Assembly: GCF_007997285.1 (NCBI RefSeq)
Contig: NZ_VORX01000007.1
Coordinates: forward strand, 62,001-126,000
Direction: 5' to 3'
Origin: Gelidibacter salicanalis
Lineage (GTDB): Bacteria; Bacteroidota; Bacteroidia; Flavobacteriales; Flavobacteriaceae
DNA: 64,000 bases
Below the pieces are notes generated by a model. The model did no database searches and was not told the origin of the DNA. It was given only the letters and a program-made list of their open reading frames with translations. Each line of letters begins with the position of its first letter. Position 1 is the stretch's first letter. This document shows, piece after piece, positions 37,653 to 45,127 of the stretch. The position numbers and the translations under genes are program-made.

Positions 37653-38138
37653 ATGCATAAACAATACCAAGTACTGATCAATGGAGAACAGGAACGGTCT
37701 CTATCCCATCAGGATATAGAATCGTTAGATGCCGTCAAGACATCGGATAAAAAATTCCACATACTCCATGGTGGGACATCATACAACGCTGAAATTATCG
37801 ATCACAAATTCAACGAAAGATCATATAAAGTAAAGATTAACAATAACACCTATAATATCAGCATAAACAATAGTTTAGATCAGTTAATAAAAGAGCTTGG
37901 ATTTGAGATTGGAAGCTCTAAAAAAGTGGATAAAATTACCGCGCCAATGCCCGGATTAATTTTGGAAATTAATGTCAATATAGGCGATGAAGTCAAGGAG
38001 AATGACCCCTTATTAATCCTAGAAGCCATGAAAATGGAAAATGTCCTTACCTCCCCCAGAGAAGGTATTATCAAGGTTATTGCTGTTACTAAAGGCGCTG
38101 CGGTGGATAAAAATCAGTTGTTGGTGGAATTTGAATAA
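37653..38138 (+). CDS. Biotin carboxyl carrier protein (acyl-CoA carboxylase)
   Basis: 161 residues. The C-terminal biotinyl-lipoyl domain (about 85-161) has the biotin Lys in LILEAMKMENVL. The Ala/Pro linker of fatty-acid-type AccB is short, and the N-terminal half is Lys/Asn-rich and unlike classical AccB. It is followed by the biotin carboxylase and carboxyltransferase genes, so the three make one complex, probably a propionyl-CoA or similar acyl-CoA carboxylase. A TAACTTTT at 37623 resembles a -7 element. Confidence 0.88.
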   Translation: MHKQYQVLINGEQERSLSHQDIESLDAVKTSDKKFHILHGGTSYNAEIIDHKFNERSYKVKINNNTYNISINNSLDQLIKELGFEIGSSKKVDKITAPMPGLILEINVNIGDEVKENDPLLILEAMKMENVLTSPREGIIKVIAVTKGAAVDKNQLLVEFE

Positions 38139-38246
38139 GCTAGTTTTTCACAATGACCATTACCTATCGAAAGCTCCTCTAAAGTAGGTTTTCGTTAACT
38201 AAAACATGAGATTCGCGCTTACGCGGGAATAAAAATACATTTTTGA

Positions 38247-39692
38247 ATGAAAAAAATATTAATTGCAAACCGAGGAGAAATCGCCATTCGCGTTATGAAA
38301 ACGGCAAAACGAATGGGGATTAAAACCGTCGCGGTCTATTCAACGGCTGATCGGAATTCCCCTCACGTTAGATTTGCAGATGAGGCCGTCTTAATTGGCG
38401 AAGCACCGTCTAATCAGTCCTATTTGTTAGGAAACAAAATTATAGAGGTCGCAAAGCGTTTAGATGTGGATGCGATTCACCCAGGCTACGGTTTTTTAAG
38501 TGAAAACGCTGAATTCGCCGAGGCTTGTGAAGCCAATAACATTATTTTTATCGGTCCAAAATCGAAGGCTATTAAAATTATGGGCAGCAAATTAGCCGCC
38601 AAAGAAGCGGTGAAACACTACGATATTCCTATGGTACCTGGCATTGATGAAGCCATAACTGATGTTGATAAAGCGCAGGCCATTGCTAAGGAGATTGGTT
38701 TCCCCATCCTTATCAAGGCCTCTGCAGGTGGCGGTGGTAAAGGCATGCGGGTGGTTGAAAAAGCTTCCGAATTGGAATCGCAAATGAAACGTGCCATTAG
38801 TGAAGCAACTTCTGCGTTTGGTGACGGCTCCGTATTTATTGAAAAATACGTGAGCAGTCCACGTCATATTGAAATTCAAGTGATGGCGGACACTCACGGC
38901 AATACCATTCACCTTTTTGAACGGGAATGCAGCATTCAGCGCCGTCATCAAAAGGTGATTGAAGAAGCGCCATCTTCTGTGCTAACACCTGAATTGCGTC
39001 ATAAAATGGGGGAAGCAGCGATCAAGGTGGCCCAAGCCTGTGATTATGTCGGTGCAGGAACAGTCGAATTCTTATTGGATGAACATCTCAATTTCTATTT
39101 TTTAGAAATGAATACGCGACTACAAGTAGAACATCCGGTAACGGAGTTTATTACTAATACGGACTTGGTAGAGCTGCAAATTCGTGTAGCTCGTGGCGAA
39201 GTACTACCCATCAAACAAGAAGACCTCAAGATTAAAGGACACGCCATGGAATTGCGGGTCTATGCGGAAGATCCACTAAATGACTTCCTTCCTAGCGTTG
39301 GAAATTTAGAAGTGTACCGCTTGCCGGTAGGCGACAATATCCGGGTAGATAATGGGTTTGAAGAAGGAATGGATATTCCTATTTATTATGATCCGATGCT
39401 GGCTAAACTGATTACCTATGGTGCTACTAGAGCCGAGGCAATCGAGGAAATGCTGAAAGCCATTGCTCATTATCATATTGAAGGTATTGAAACAACACTT
39501 CCCTTCGGAACGTTTGTATTTGAACATGAAGCCTTCCGTTCTGGCAATTTTGACACGCACTTTGTAAAGAAGTATTTTTCACCGGAAAAAATTAAAGCAC
39601 ATCGCGAGGAAGAAGCGCACTTGGCGGCCCTTATTGCTGTAAAACAGTATCTAGAAGATCAAAAAGTATTGCGCATCCCGAAAGCTGATTAA
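38247..39692 (+). CDS. Biotin carboxylase subunit of acyl-CoA carboxylase
   Basis: Carboxylates biotin with ATP and bicarbonate. It has 481 residues: KILIANRGEIAIRVMKTAKRMG at the N-terminus (key GEIA), the ATP-grasp glycine loop KASAGGGGKGMRVV near 162, ERDCS-type ERECSIQRRHQKVIEEAPS near 227, LEMNTRLQVEHPVTE near 288 with the catalytic Glu, Arg and His, and a C-terminal BC-C domain. Length is usual for propionyl-CoA or 3-methylcrotonyl-CoA carboxylase. It sits between the carrier and carboxyltransferase genes. Confidence 0.94.
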   Translation: MKKILIANRGEIAIRVMKTAKRMGIKTVAVYSTADRNSPHVRFADEAVLIGEAPSNQSYLLGNKIIEVAKRLDVDAIHPGYGFLSENAEFAEACEANNIIFIGPKSKAIKIMGSKLAAKEAVKHYDIPMVPGIDEAITDVDKAQAIAKEIGFPILIKASAGGGGKGMRVVEKASELESQMKRAISEATSAFGDGSVFIEKYVSSPRHIEIQVMADTHGNTIHLFERECSIQRRHQKVIEEAPSSVLTPELRHKMGEAAIKVAQACDYVGAGTVEFLLDEHLNFYFLEMNTRLQVEHPVTEFITNTDLVELQIRVARGEVLPIKQEDLKIKGHAMELRVYAEDPLNDFLPSVGNLEVYRLPVGDNIRVDNGFEEGMDIPIYYDPMLAKLITYGATRAEAIEEMLKAIAHYHIEGIETTLPFGTFVFEHEAFRSGNFDTHFVKKYFSPEKIKAHREEEAHLAALIAVKQYLEDQKVLRIPKAD

Positions 39693-39810
39693 AAAAAGTA
39701 GGAATTGAGTGCCTACGATTGACCGCAAAGCGATGCTACGCCAGCATCAAAAATTACAAATAATAACACGCAATACACATAAATTGCCTCTGTAAGTGAA
39801 ATTGAATACT

Positions 39811-41352
39811 ATGGAATCAAAAATAAAAGACCTTAACGAAAAACTAGCGCTCGCTTATCTTGGCGGTGGTCAAGATCGTATTGACAAACAACACGAAAAA
39901 AAGAAACTAACGGCGCGAGAACGTGTGCTCTATTTAATGGACGAAGGTTCTTTTGAAGAAATTGGTGCCTTAGTCACCCATCGGGCCAAGGATTTCGGAA
40001 TGGCCGATCAGCAATTCTACGGCGATGGTGTGGTTACGGGCTACGGCACGGTGCACGGCAAATTGGTATATGTCTTTGCTCAGGATTTTACCGTATTTGG
40101 AGGCTCTTTATCAGAAACCCACGCGGAGAAAATATGTAAGGTGATGGATTTGGCCGTGAAAGTTGGGGCTCCAATTATCGGACTTAATGATTCGGGCGGG
40201 GCACGGATTCAAGAAGGCGTGAGAAGTTTAGGCGGCTATGCGGATATTTTTTACCGCAATGTGCAAGCCTCTGGTGTGATTCCGCAAATTTCAGCCATCA
40301 TGGGGCCTTGCGCTGGTGGCGCCGTATACAGCCCTGCCATGACTGATTTTACAATTATGGTACAAGACACAAGCTATATGTTTGTAACGGGGCCTAACGT
40401 AGTAAAAACGGTAACCAATGAGAATGTGACTTCTGAAGAACTGGGTGGCGCCAGTACGCACTCCACAAAATCTGGTGTTGCCCATATTACTGCTTCCAAT
40501 GATATCGAATGTTTGGAGGATATTAAAAAGTTGATCAGTTATTTACCTCAAAACAATACAGAAACCACGCCCCTTTTACCTTTTGAATTAAAGGATGAAG
40601 TGAGAGATGTGCTCTCTGATATTATTCCAGACAACGCTAACAAGCCTTATGACATGCACAGCGTGATCAATGGGATTATTGACACCGATTCGTTTTACGA
40701 AATCCATAAAGATTATGCCGAAAATATTATTGTCGGATTTGCCAGATTAGGCGGCAGAAGTATTGGAATTGTGGCCAACCAACCGATGTATTTAGCAGGA
40801 GTGTTAGATGTGAATAGTTCCAAAAAAGCAGCGCGATTTGTACGTTTTTGTGATTGTTTCAACATTCCATTATTAGTTTTAGAAGATGTTCCGGGCTTCT
40901 TACCAGGAACTGATCAGGAATGGCGTGGGATTATCGTTCACGGCGCCAAGTTGCTTTATGCGTTTAGTGAAGCTACTGTTCCGAGAGTAACAGTAATTAC
41001 CAGAAAAGCGTACGGTGGCGCCTATGATGTTATGAATTCAAAACACATTGGTGCGGATATGAATTTTGCTTGGCCAAGTGCTGAGATTGCCGTGATGGGT
41101 GCTAAAGGAGCGGCTGAAATTATTTTTAAGAAAGAAATCAATAAGGCTGAAGATAAAGATGCCAAATTGAAGGAAAAAGAGGAGGAATACGCGCGACTTT
41201 TTGCCAATCCGTATAGTGCGGCAGAACGCGGTTTTATTGACGAAGTGATCCTACCTAAAGATACACGACGCAAATTGATTAGAGCTTTTGCCATGTTGAA
41301 AGACAAAAAGGTAGATGCACCAAAACGCAAGCACGGGAATATTCCGTTATAA
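39811..41352 (+). CDS. Acyl-CoA carboxylase carboxyltransferase (beta) subunit
   Basis: Transfers carboxyl from biotin to an acyl-CoA. It has 513 residues from ATG 39811 ([20 protein letters not shown]); a GTG 15 bases upstream is less likely. Two crotonase-like halves are seen: N-terminal with [21 protein letters not shown] near 125 and [16 protein letters not shown] near 165, C-terminal with [23 protein letters not shown] near 365 and [19 protein letters not shown] near 405. This is the PccB-type architecture. A MITE was inserted 13 bases after its stop codon. Confidence 0.93.
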   Translation: MESKIKDLNEKLALAYLGGGQDRIDKQHEKKKLTARERVLYLMDEGSFEEIGALVTHRAKDFGMADQQFYGDGVVTGYGTVHGKLVYVFAQDFTVFGGSLSETHAEKICKVMDLAVKVGAPIIGLNDSGGARIQEGVRSLGGYADIFYRNVQASGVIPQISAIMGPCAGGAVYSPAMTDFTIMVQDTSYMFVTGPNVVKTVTNENVTSEELGGASTHSTKSGVAHITASNDIECLEDIKKLISYLPQNNTETTPLLPFELKDEVRDVLSDIIPDNANKPYDMHSVINGIIDTDSFYEIHKDYAENIIVGFARLGGRSIGIVANQPMYLAGVLDVNSSKKAARFVRFCDCFNIPLLVLEDVPGFLPGTDQEWRGIIVHGAKLLYAFSEATVPRVTVITRKAYGGAYDVMNSKHIGADMNFAWPSAEIAVMGAKGAAEIIFKKEINKAEDKDAKLKEKEEEYARLFANPYSAAERGFIDEVILPKDTRRKLIRAFAMLKDKKVDAPKRKHGNIPL

Positions 41353-41358
41353 TTGTTA

Positions 41359-41597
41359 TTTATAATCATTGTTGTCCGATCAAGAATCAAGACCGCTGCG
41401 CTGTTAGAATAAAGAATTAAGACTTGTTTGCAACTAACTGACAAACAACGATCATTTAAATTAAAATCGCACATTCCCTCTCGGTAGAAACAGCTTCTAA
41501 AATGCAAGGTCTCATTTCGGAAATCTTCTAATGTCCCTTGCTTAAAATGAGTTTGTTAATTTATTATTTATTTTTATCCGACACTAATGATTTATAA
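41359..41597. mobile_element. MITE-like non-autonomous element, copy 1 (225 bp plus 7-bp target duplications)
   Basis: The element runs from 41366 to 41590. Its ends are inverted: TCATTGTTGTCCGATCAA on the left and, on the reverse strand, TCATTAGTGTCGGATAAA on the right. It is flanked by TTTATAA at 41359-41365 and again at 41591-41597. It has no open frame that could be a transposase. A second copy of the same 225 bp, differing at only a few bases, is at 60818-61042. Confidence 0.85.
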
Positions 41598-41600
41598 TCA

Positions 41601-41638
41601 AAAAAATGCCTTCAATGAAAACTATTGAAGGCATTTTT
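41601..41638 (-). terminator. Terminator between the carboxylase and NYN genes
   Basis: AATGCCTTCAAT / ATTGAAGGCATT, a long perfect stem, with A and T tracts on both sides, so it can serve both convergent genes. Copy 1 of the MITE lies just upstream of it on the plus strand. Confidence 0.85.
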
Positions 41639-41662
41639 ATTAGAATTACGTTTTAAACCCTA

Positions 41663-42457
41663 TTAGGTTTTAGAGATCAATTTTCTTTTATTTCGGGTTT
41701 GCTTTTTAGGTTTTATTTGTGCTTCTTTAATACGTACATAAATTAGCTTAAAATGCCCTTTGGAATCTTCTCTTCGGTCGATTTCAAATTCTTTTAGCGA
41801 CTTGATTAATGGGGTCAATTTTTGAAAGCCATAATTACGGGAATCAAAGTTAGGCTGTTTCTTTTGCATCAGTCCACCAACATCTCCCAAGAAAGCCCAG
41901 CCATCTTCATCCGCCACATCTTCAATGGTTGCGGCAATAAACTTTATTTCCTTTTGGGTGATTTTATCCACGTTGCTCTTCGCCGTTTTTGACTCTTCCG
42001 TAGACACCACTTCCTCGTCTGAACTCTGGTTTTTAAGAATTTCAATATAAATGAACTTGTCACAAGCCACGATAAATGGATTTGGTGTTTTCTTTTCGCC
42101 AATCCCGTAAACTTTCATACCTGCTTCACGTAAACGTGTTGCCAAACGTGTAAAGTCACTGTCGCTGGATACAATACAAAAGCCATCTACTTTAGCGGTA
42201 TATAAAATATCCATCGCATCAATAATCATGGCCGAATCTGTAGCATTTTTACCTACGGTATATCCATATTGCTGAATTGGCGTAATGGCATTTTCCAAGA
42301 GCATATTCTTCCATTTTGAAAGGTGCGGCTTGGTCCAATCTCCATAAATACGCTTAATTGTCGGGTTGCCGTATTTGGCAATTTCCTCCATCATCTCTTT
42401 TACATAGGCTGAAGGGATGTTATCCCCATCTATTAATACTGCAAGTTTTATATCCAT
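41663..42457 (-). CDS. NYN-domain protein with C-terminal OST-HTH/LOTUS domain
   Basis: 264 residues. The N-terminal NYN (PIN-like) nuclease domain shows LAVLIDGDNIPSAYV near 5-19, KNATDSAMIIDAMDILY near 89-105 and CIVSSDSDFTRLATRLREAG near 112-131, the Asp residues that chelate metal. A charged linker is followed by an OST-HTH/LOTUS RNA-binding domain (about 155-235, with FLGDVGGLMQKKQPNFDSRNYG). This LabA/DUF88 pattern suggests RNA cleavage or binding. It forms a single-gene unit. Confidence 0.88.
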   Translation of the reverse strand: MDIKLAVLIDGDNIPSAYVKEMMEEIAKYGNPTIKRIYGDWTKPHLSKWKNMLLENAITPIQQYGYTVGKNATDSAMIIDAMDILYTAKVDGFCIVSSDSDFTRLATRLREAGMKVYGIGEKKTPNPFIVACDKFIYIEILKNQSSDEEVVSTEESKTAKSNVDKITQKEIKFIAATIEDVADEDGWAFLGDVGGLMQKKQPNFDSRNYGFQKLTPLIKSLKEFEIDRREDSKGHFKLIYVRIKEAQIKPKKQTRNKRKLISKT

Positions 42458-42555
42458 CTGTGATATTGTAATTGTTAAAAAATAAAATTGAATTAAAAAG
42501 TTAAAGATACTATTTAAATAGGAAATTTCGCGTCAAACCTGATTTAAGAGGGCGT

Positions 42556-42594
42556 TAAAAAAAATGAAACCATAGCCGAATCGACTATGGTTTC
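42556..42594 (-). terminator. Terminator after the 125-residue protein gene
   Basis: On the minus strand GAAACCATAG, a short loop with further pairing, CTATGGTTTC, then an A followed by eight T residues. It ends the gdh cluster transcript. Confidence 0.7.
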
Positions 42595-42635
42595 TTGCTC
42601 AACCAAATATTATAGTATTCAACTAATAAGAACAA

Positions 42636-43013
42636 CTAAACGAGCAATTTTTTATAAACACTGTTTTTTATTGCTTGGTTTTGGGACACACAAGCCACAT
42701 ATTTTTCAAAAATGAAGTCGTGCTTTTGAATGTAAAATTGATCACATTCCGTTTCATCACATTCCCTAACATTATTAAATAAGTTTCTATAGGTGTAAAA
42801 CTCATTCAACAGGTTGATATTTTCATTAATATCATCCAACAAGGCATTCCGCAATTCTTTATCCCCAATGCGATGGGTGACAATTTTTGCGAGTTGGTCA
42901 GCCTCAACGTTCATGGCATCCAAATGGGAAATCCACGTATGAAGCTCACGATGCATGTGTCTTTTCACAATTTCATCATCCGTCTCATGACCGTAATTAA
43001 CTAAAGATTCCAT
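42636..43013 (-). CDS. Hypothetical helical protein
   Basis: 125 residues, all-helical in appearance, soluble, with two His/Cys-containing segments (HMHRELHTWISHLDAM near 19-34 and ECDETECDQFYIQKHDFI near 88-105). No family recognised. The gene touches the GreA/GreB-like gene upstream (shared base at 43013), so it is coupled to the gdh cluster. The His/Cys pattern might bind metal; that is a guess. Confidence 0.65.
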   Translation of the reverse strand: MESLVNYGHETDDEIVKRHMHRELHTWISHLDAMNVEADQLAKIVTHRIGDKELRNALLDDINENINLLNEFYTYRNLFNNVRECDETECDQFYIQKHDFIFEKYVACVSQNQAIKNSVYKKLLV

Positions 43014-43426
43014 TACGCAATATTTAATTTTGTTATGTTATTCTGTTTGACATCTAAAATTGTAATGTCCTTGTCGCCACCTGGAAACGTCCAACTGATG
43101 CTGTCGTTTTTAGCGTAGCCTAAAACTGCCGCACCCATTGGTAATAACAAAGAAATTTTCTTTTGAGAATTATTACTTTCTGCAGGCAAAACCACCTGAA
43201 ACGTGTAAGACCAGCCATCATTGGTTGCTATGGTTATTTCAGAATTAATTCTGACCACATCATCTGGCATTTTATCGTCATCCAAAATTTCTGCACTTTC
43301 CATTTCCTTGGCGAATTTGGTGAGCGAGACCTTTTGGGTGGAATCTTTATAATCATTTGTGAGGGTCAACAAACGTTTGATCATCACATACTCTTTCTTT
43401 TCTAATATCAAATTACCGTACTTCAT
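43013..43426 (-). CDS. GreA/GreB-family C-terminal domain protein (Rnk-like)
   Basis: 137 residues. The C-terminal half has the GreA/GreB C-terminal FKBP-like domain (VRINSEITIATNDG, then FQVVLP and ISLLLPMGAAVLGYAKNDSI near 90-115). The N-terminal helical part is short and lacks the coiled coil with acidic tip, as in Rnk-type regulators, so it is not GreA. Members bind RNA polymerase or regulate nucleoside diphosphate kinase. It follows gdh by 20 bases. Confidence 0.82.
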   Translation of the reverse strand: MKYGNLILEKKEYVMIKRLLTLTNDYKDSTQKVSLTKFAKEMESAEILDDDKMPDDVVRINSEITIATNDGWSYTFQVVLPAESNNSQKKISLLLPMGAAVLGYAKNDSISWTFPGGDKDITILDVKQNNITKLNIA

Positions 43427-43446
43427 GTTTACATATTTATTAATAA

Positions 43447-44742
43447 TTAAGGAAAAATACCACGTTGTATATACGCTCTTTCAATACGCTCAATCGCAAT
43501 TATATACGCCGTTGAGCGCATATCAAGATCTTTTATTTGAGAGGTTTCATATACTTTTTTAAACACCTCTTTAATTCTTTTGTCTATTCTAACCATGATC
43601 TCATCAAGAGCCCATAGTTCGCCATTCCGATTTTGTAACCATTCAAAATAACTCCCTACAACACCACCTGAGTTACATAGAATATCCGGTATAATTTCAA
43701 TACCGCGTTCCTTCAAAATCGCTTCCGCCTCTACTGTGGTTGGCCCATTGGCACCTTCAGCAATTAAAAAGGCTTTTATCTTACCTGCCCGATCTTCGGT
43801 TATTTGATTGCCCAAGGCGGCTGGGATGCAGATGTCGCAATCCAATTCAAAAAAGAGATCCTTATCTAAAACCTCAGATCCAGGAAATCCTAAAATACTA
43901 CCATCATTCGTAGTTGTATAATTAAATAGGGATTCTACTTCCAAGCCATTTGGGTTGACGATTGTTCCAAAGGCATCTTGTACTCCCACTAACTTCGCTC
44001 CTACCTCTTGTAAGAAATGGGACGCCCAATACCCTACATTTCCAAAACCTTGAACAATAAACGATTTACCGTTTAAATCGATATTTTTATATTCAGACCA
44101 ATATTTAATGGTCAAAAACACACCAAATCCTGTTGCTCTATCACGCCCTTCCAAACCTCCAGATCCTACAGGTTTCCCAGTAACCACGTGTTGGTTTTTA
44201 GAACGCTCAGATGGCGCTTTTGTAGACATATACGTGTCTGCAATCCAAGCCATGGTTTGCGCATTGGTATTGACATCAGGTGCTGGAATATCGTGTTCAG
44301 GACCAATGTTATCTCCCAATGCATAAGTGAAACGTCTGGTAATGCGTTCCAATTCTGAAATAGAATAATTTTTAGGATCCATTTCTATTCCTCCCTTGGC
44401 ACCACCGTAAGGCAAACCTGCCAATGATGTTTTCCAGGTCATCCACATGGCCAATGCTTTTACTGAATCAATATCAATTGTCGGGTGATAGCGCAAGCCT
44501 CCTTTATAAGGTCCTAACGCATTGTTATGTTGTACACGGTAGCCTTTAAAAATCTCAACTTCGCCATTGTCCATACGCACCGGAAAATGAATAATCAATT
44601 CATTGTTGGTGACCGCAAGGATTTTTTTGATGTTTGGATTCAGGTTCATCCGTTCAGCAGCAGCTTCAAATTGTTGCATCACGTTTTGAAGCATCCCTTG
44701 TTTGGGAGCTTCTTTTTTAATTATCTTTTTTGTTAAGGTCAT
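43447..44742 (-). CDS. Glu/Leu/Phe/Val dehydrogenase (glutamate dehydrogenase)
   Basis: Oxidative deamination of glutamate to 2-oxoglutarate, or the reverse. It has 431 residues: the N-terminal substrate domain with GGLRYHPTIDIDSVKALAM near 79, the catalytic Lys region PYGGAKGGIEMDP near 112, GSGGLEGRDRATGFGV near 193 and the NAD(P) Rossmann loop VQGFGNVGYWASHFL near 228. Length is that of the hexameric catabolic GDH class rather than the 450-residue GdhA class. It follows a Cys-rich mini-gene by 10 bases, and that mini-gene is preceded by a sigma-54-like promoter. Confidence 0.92.
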   Translation of the reverse strand: MTLTKKIIKKEAPKQGMLQNVMQQFEAAAERMNLNPNIKKILAVTNNELIIHFPVRMDNGEVEIFKGYRVQHNNALGPYKGGLRYHPTIDIDSVKALAMWMTWKTSLAGLPYGGAKGGIEMDPKNYSISELERITRRFTYALGDNIGPEHDIPAPDVNTNAQTMAWIADTYMSTKAPSERSKNQHVVTGKPVGSGGLEGRDRATGFGVFLTIKYWSEYKNIDLNGKSFIVQGFGNVGYWASHFLQEVGAKLVGVQDAFGTIVNPNGLEVESLFNYTTTNDGSILGFPGSEVLDKDLFFELDCDICIPAALGNQITEDRAGKIKAFLIAEGANGPTTVEAEAILKERGIEIIPDILCNSGGVVGSYFEWLQNRNGELWALDEIMVRIDKRIKEVFKKVYETSQIKDLDMRSTAYIIAIERIERAYIQRGIFP

Positions 44743-44752
44743 GGGTTTATAT

Positions 44753-44950
44753 TTAAAAGAACACCTCTTCCGTTGTGCTGGAAGCAGATATATCTTTGGA
44801 TTGATTCAATAATTTTTCTTGAAAAATTTGATCATGATCCCCAGACACCTCGTATTCACTACAAGACCAAATCGCGCTTTTATCATTGGTCAAACAGCAA
44901 TAGATCAGATGCTCACACGAGCCACATAAACTATTTTCGAGAGTGTTCAT
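44753..44950 (-). CDS. Small Cys-rich protein upstream of glutamate dehydrogenase
   Basis: 65 residues from ATG 44950, which lies 20 bases after the expected transcription start of the sigma-54 promoter. An upstream ATG at 44974 would overlap the transcription start. Five Cys are clustered in CGSCEHLIYCCLTN plus SCSEYEV (positions near 8-37), suggesting metal binding, followed by an acidic tail. No family recognised. It is the leader gene of the gdh transcript, so it may be a small regulator or redox partner. Inference only. Confidence 0.68.
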   Translation of the reverse strand: MNTLENSLCGSCEHLIYCCLTNDKSAIWSCSEYEVSGDHDQIFQEKLLNQSKDISASSTTEEVFF

Positions 44951-44979
44951 AATTAAATATTTAAAGCTTAGCATGTTAG

Positions 44980-44995
44980 TGCAATAGCTGTGCCG
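44980..44995 (-). promoter_or_regulatory. Sigma-54-type (-24/-12) promoter of the Cys-rich/gdh operon
   Basis: On the minus strand CGGCACAGCTATTGCA. Compared with the consensus TGGCACGNNNNTTGCW it has GGCAC and TTGCA with the invariant GG and GC dinucleotides exactly 10 bases apart. The predicted start is near 44970, leaving a leader of about 20 bases before ATG 44950. Direct evidence is the motif; activation by the adjacent NtrC-type regulator is inferred. Confidence 0.65.
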
Positions 44996-45066
44996 TTAAA
45001 CAGAAATAGATCCGTCACTTTAAATAATTAACTGGAAATCAGTAAGTTATAAAATTATTATTATTG

Positions 45067-45079
45067 TATGGTCACCATA
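45067..45079. promoter_or_regulatory. Dyad upstream of the sigma-54 promoter (candidate activator site 1)
   Basis: TATGGT-C-ACCATA, perfect six-base arms around a central base, about 97-109 bases upstream of the predicted start at 44970. That is within the usual enhancer range. Confidence 0.5.
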
Positions 45080-45113
45080 TACCTGGGGTGCTTTTACTCA
45101 CCGGGTAAATTAC

Positions 45114-45127
45114 ACCCATATATGGGT
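45114..45127. promoter_or_regulatory. Dyad upstream of the sigma-54 promoter (candidate activator site 2)
   Basis: ACCCATATATGGGT, a perfect 14-base palindrome that overlaps the last base of the regulator gene by one. Its centre is about 47 bases from site 1. Between them are further GGTG/CACC pieces. Confidence 0.5.

Noticed and set aside
41022-41507. 161-codon minus-strand frame over the carboxylase 3' end and the MITE
   Set aside because: It is the shadow of the well-supported carboxyltransferase gene on the plus strand and runs into the mobile element; no homology is apparent.
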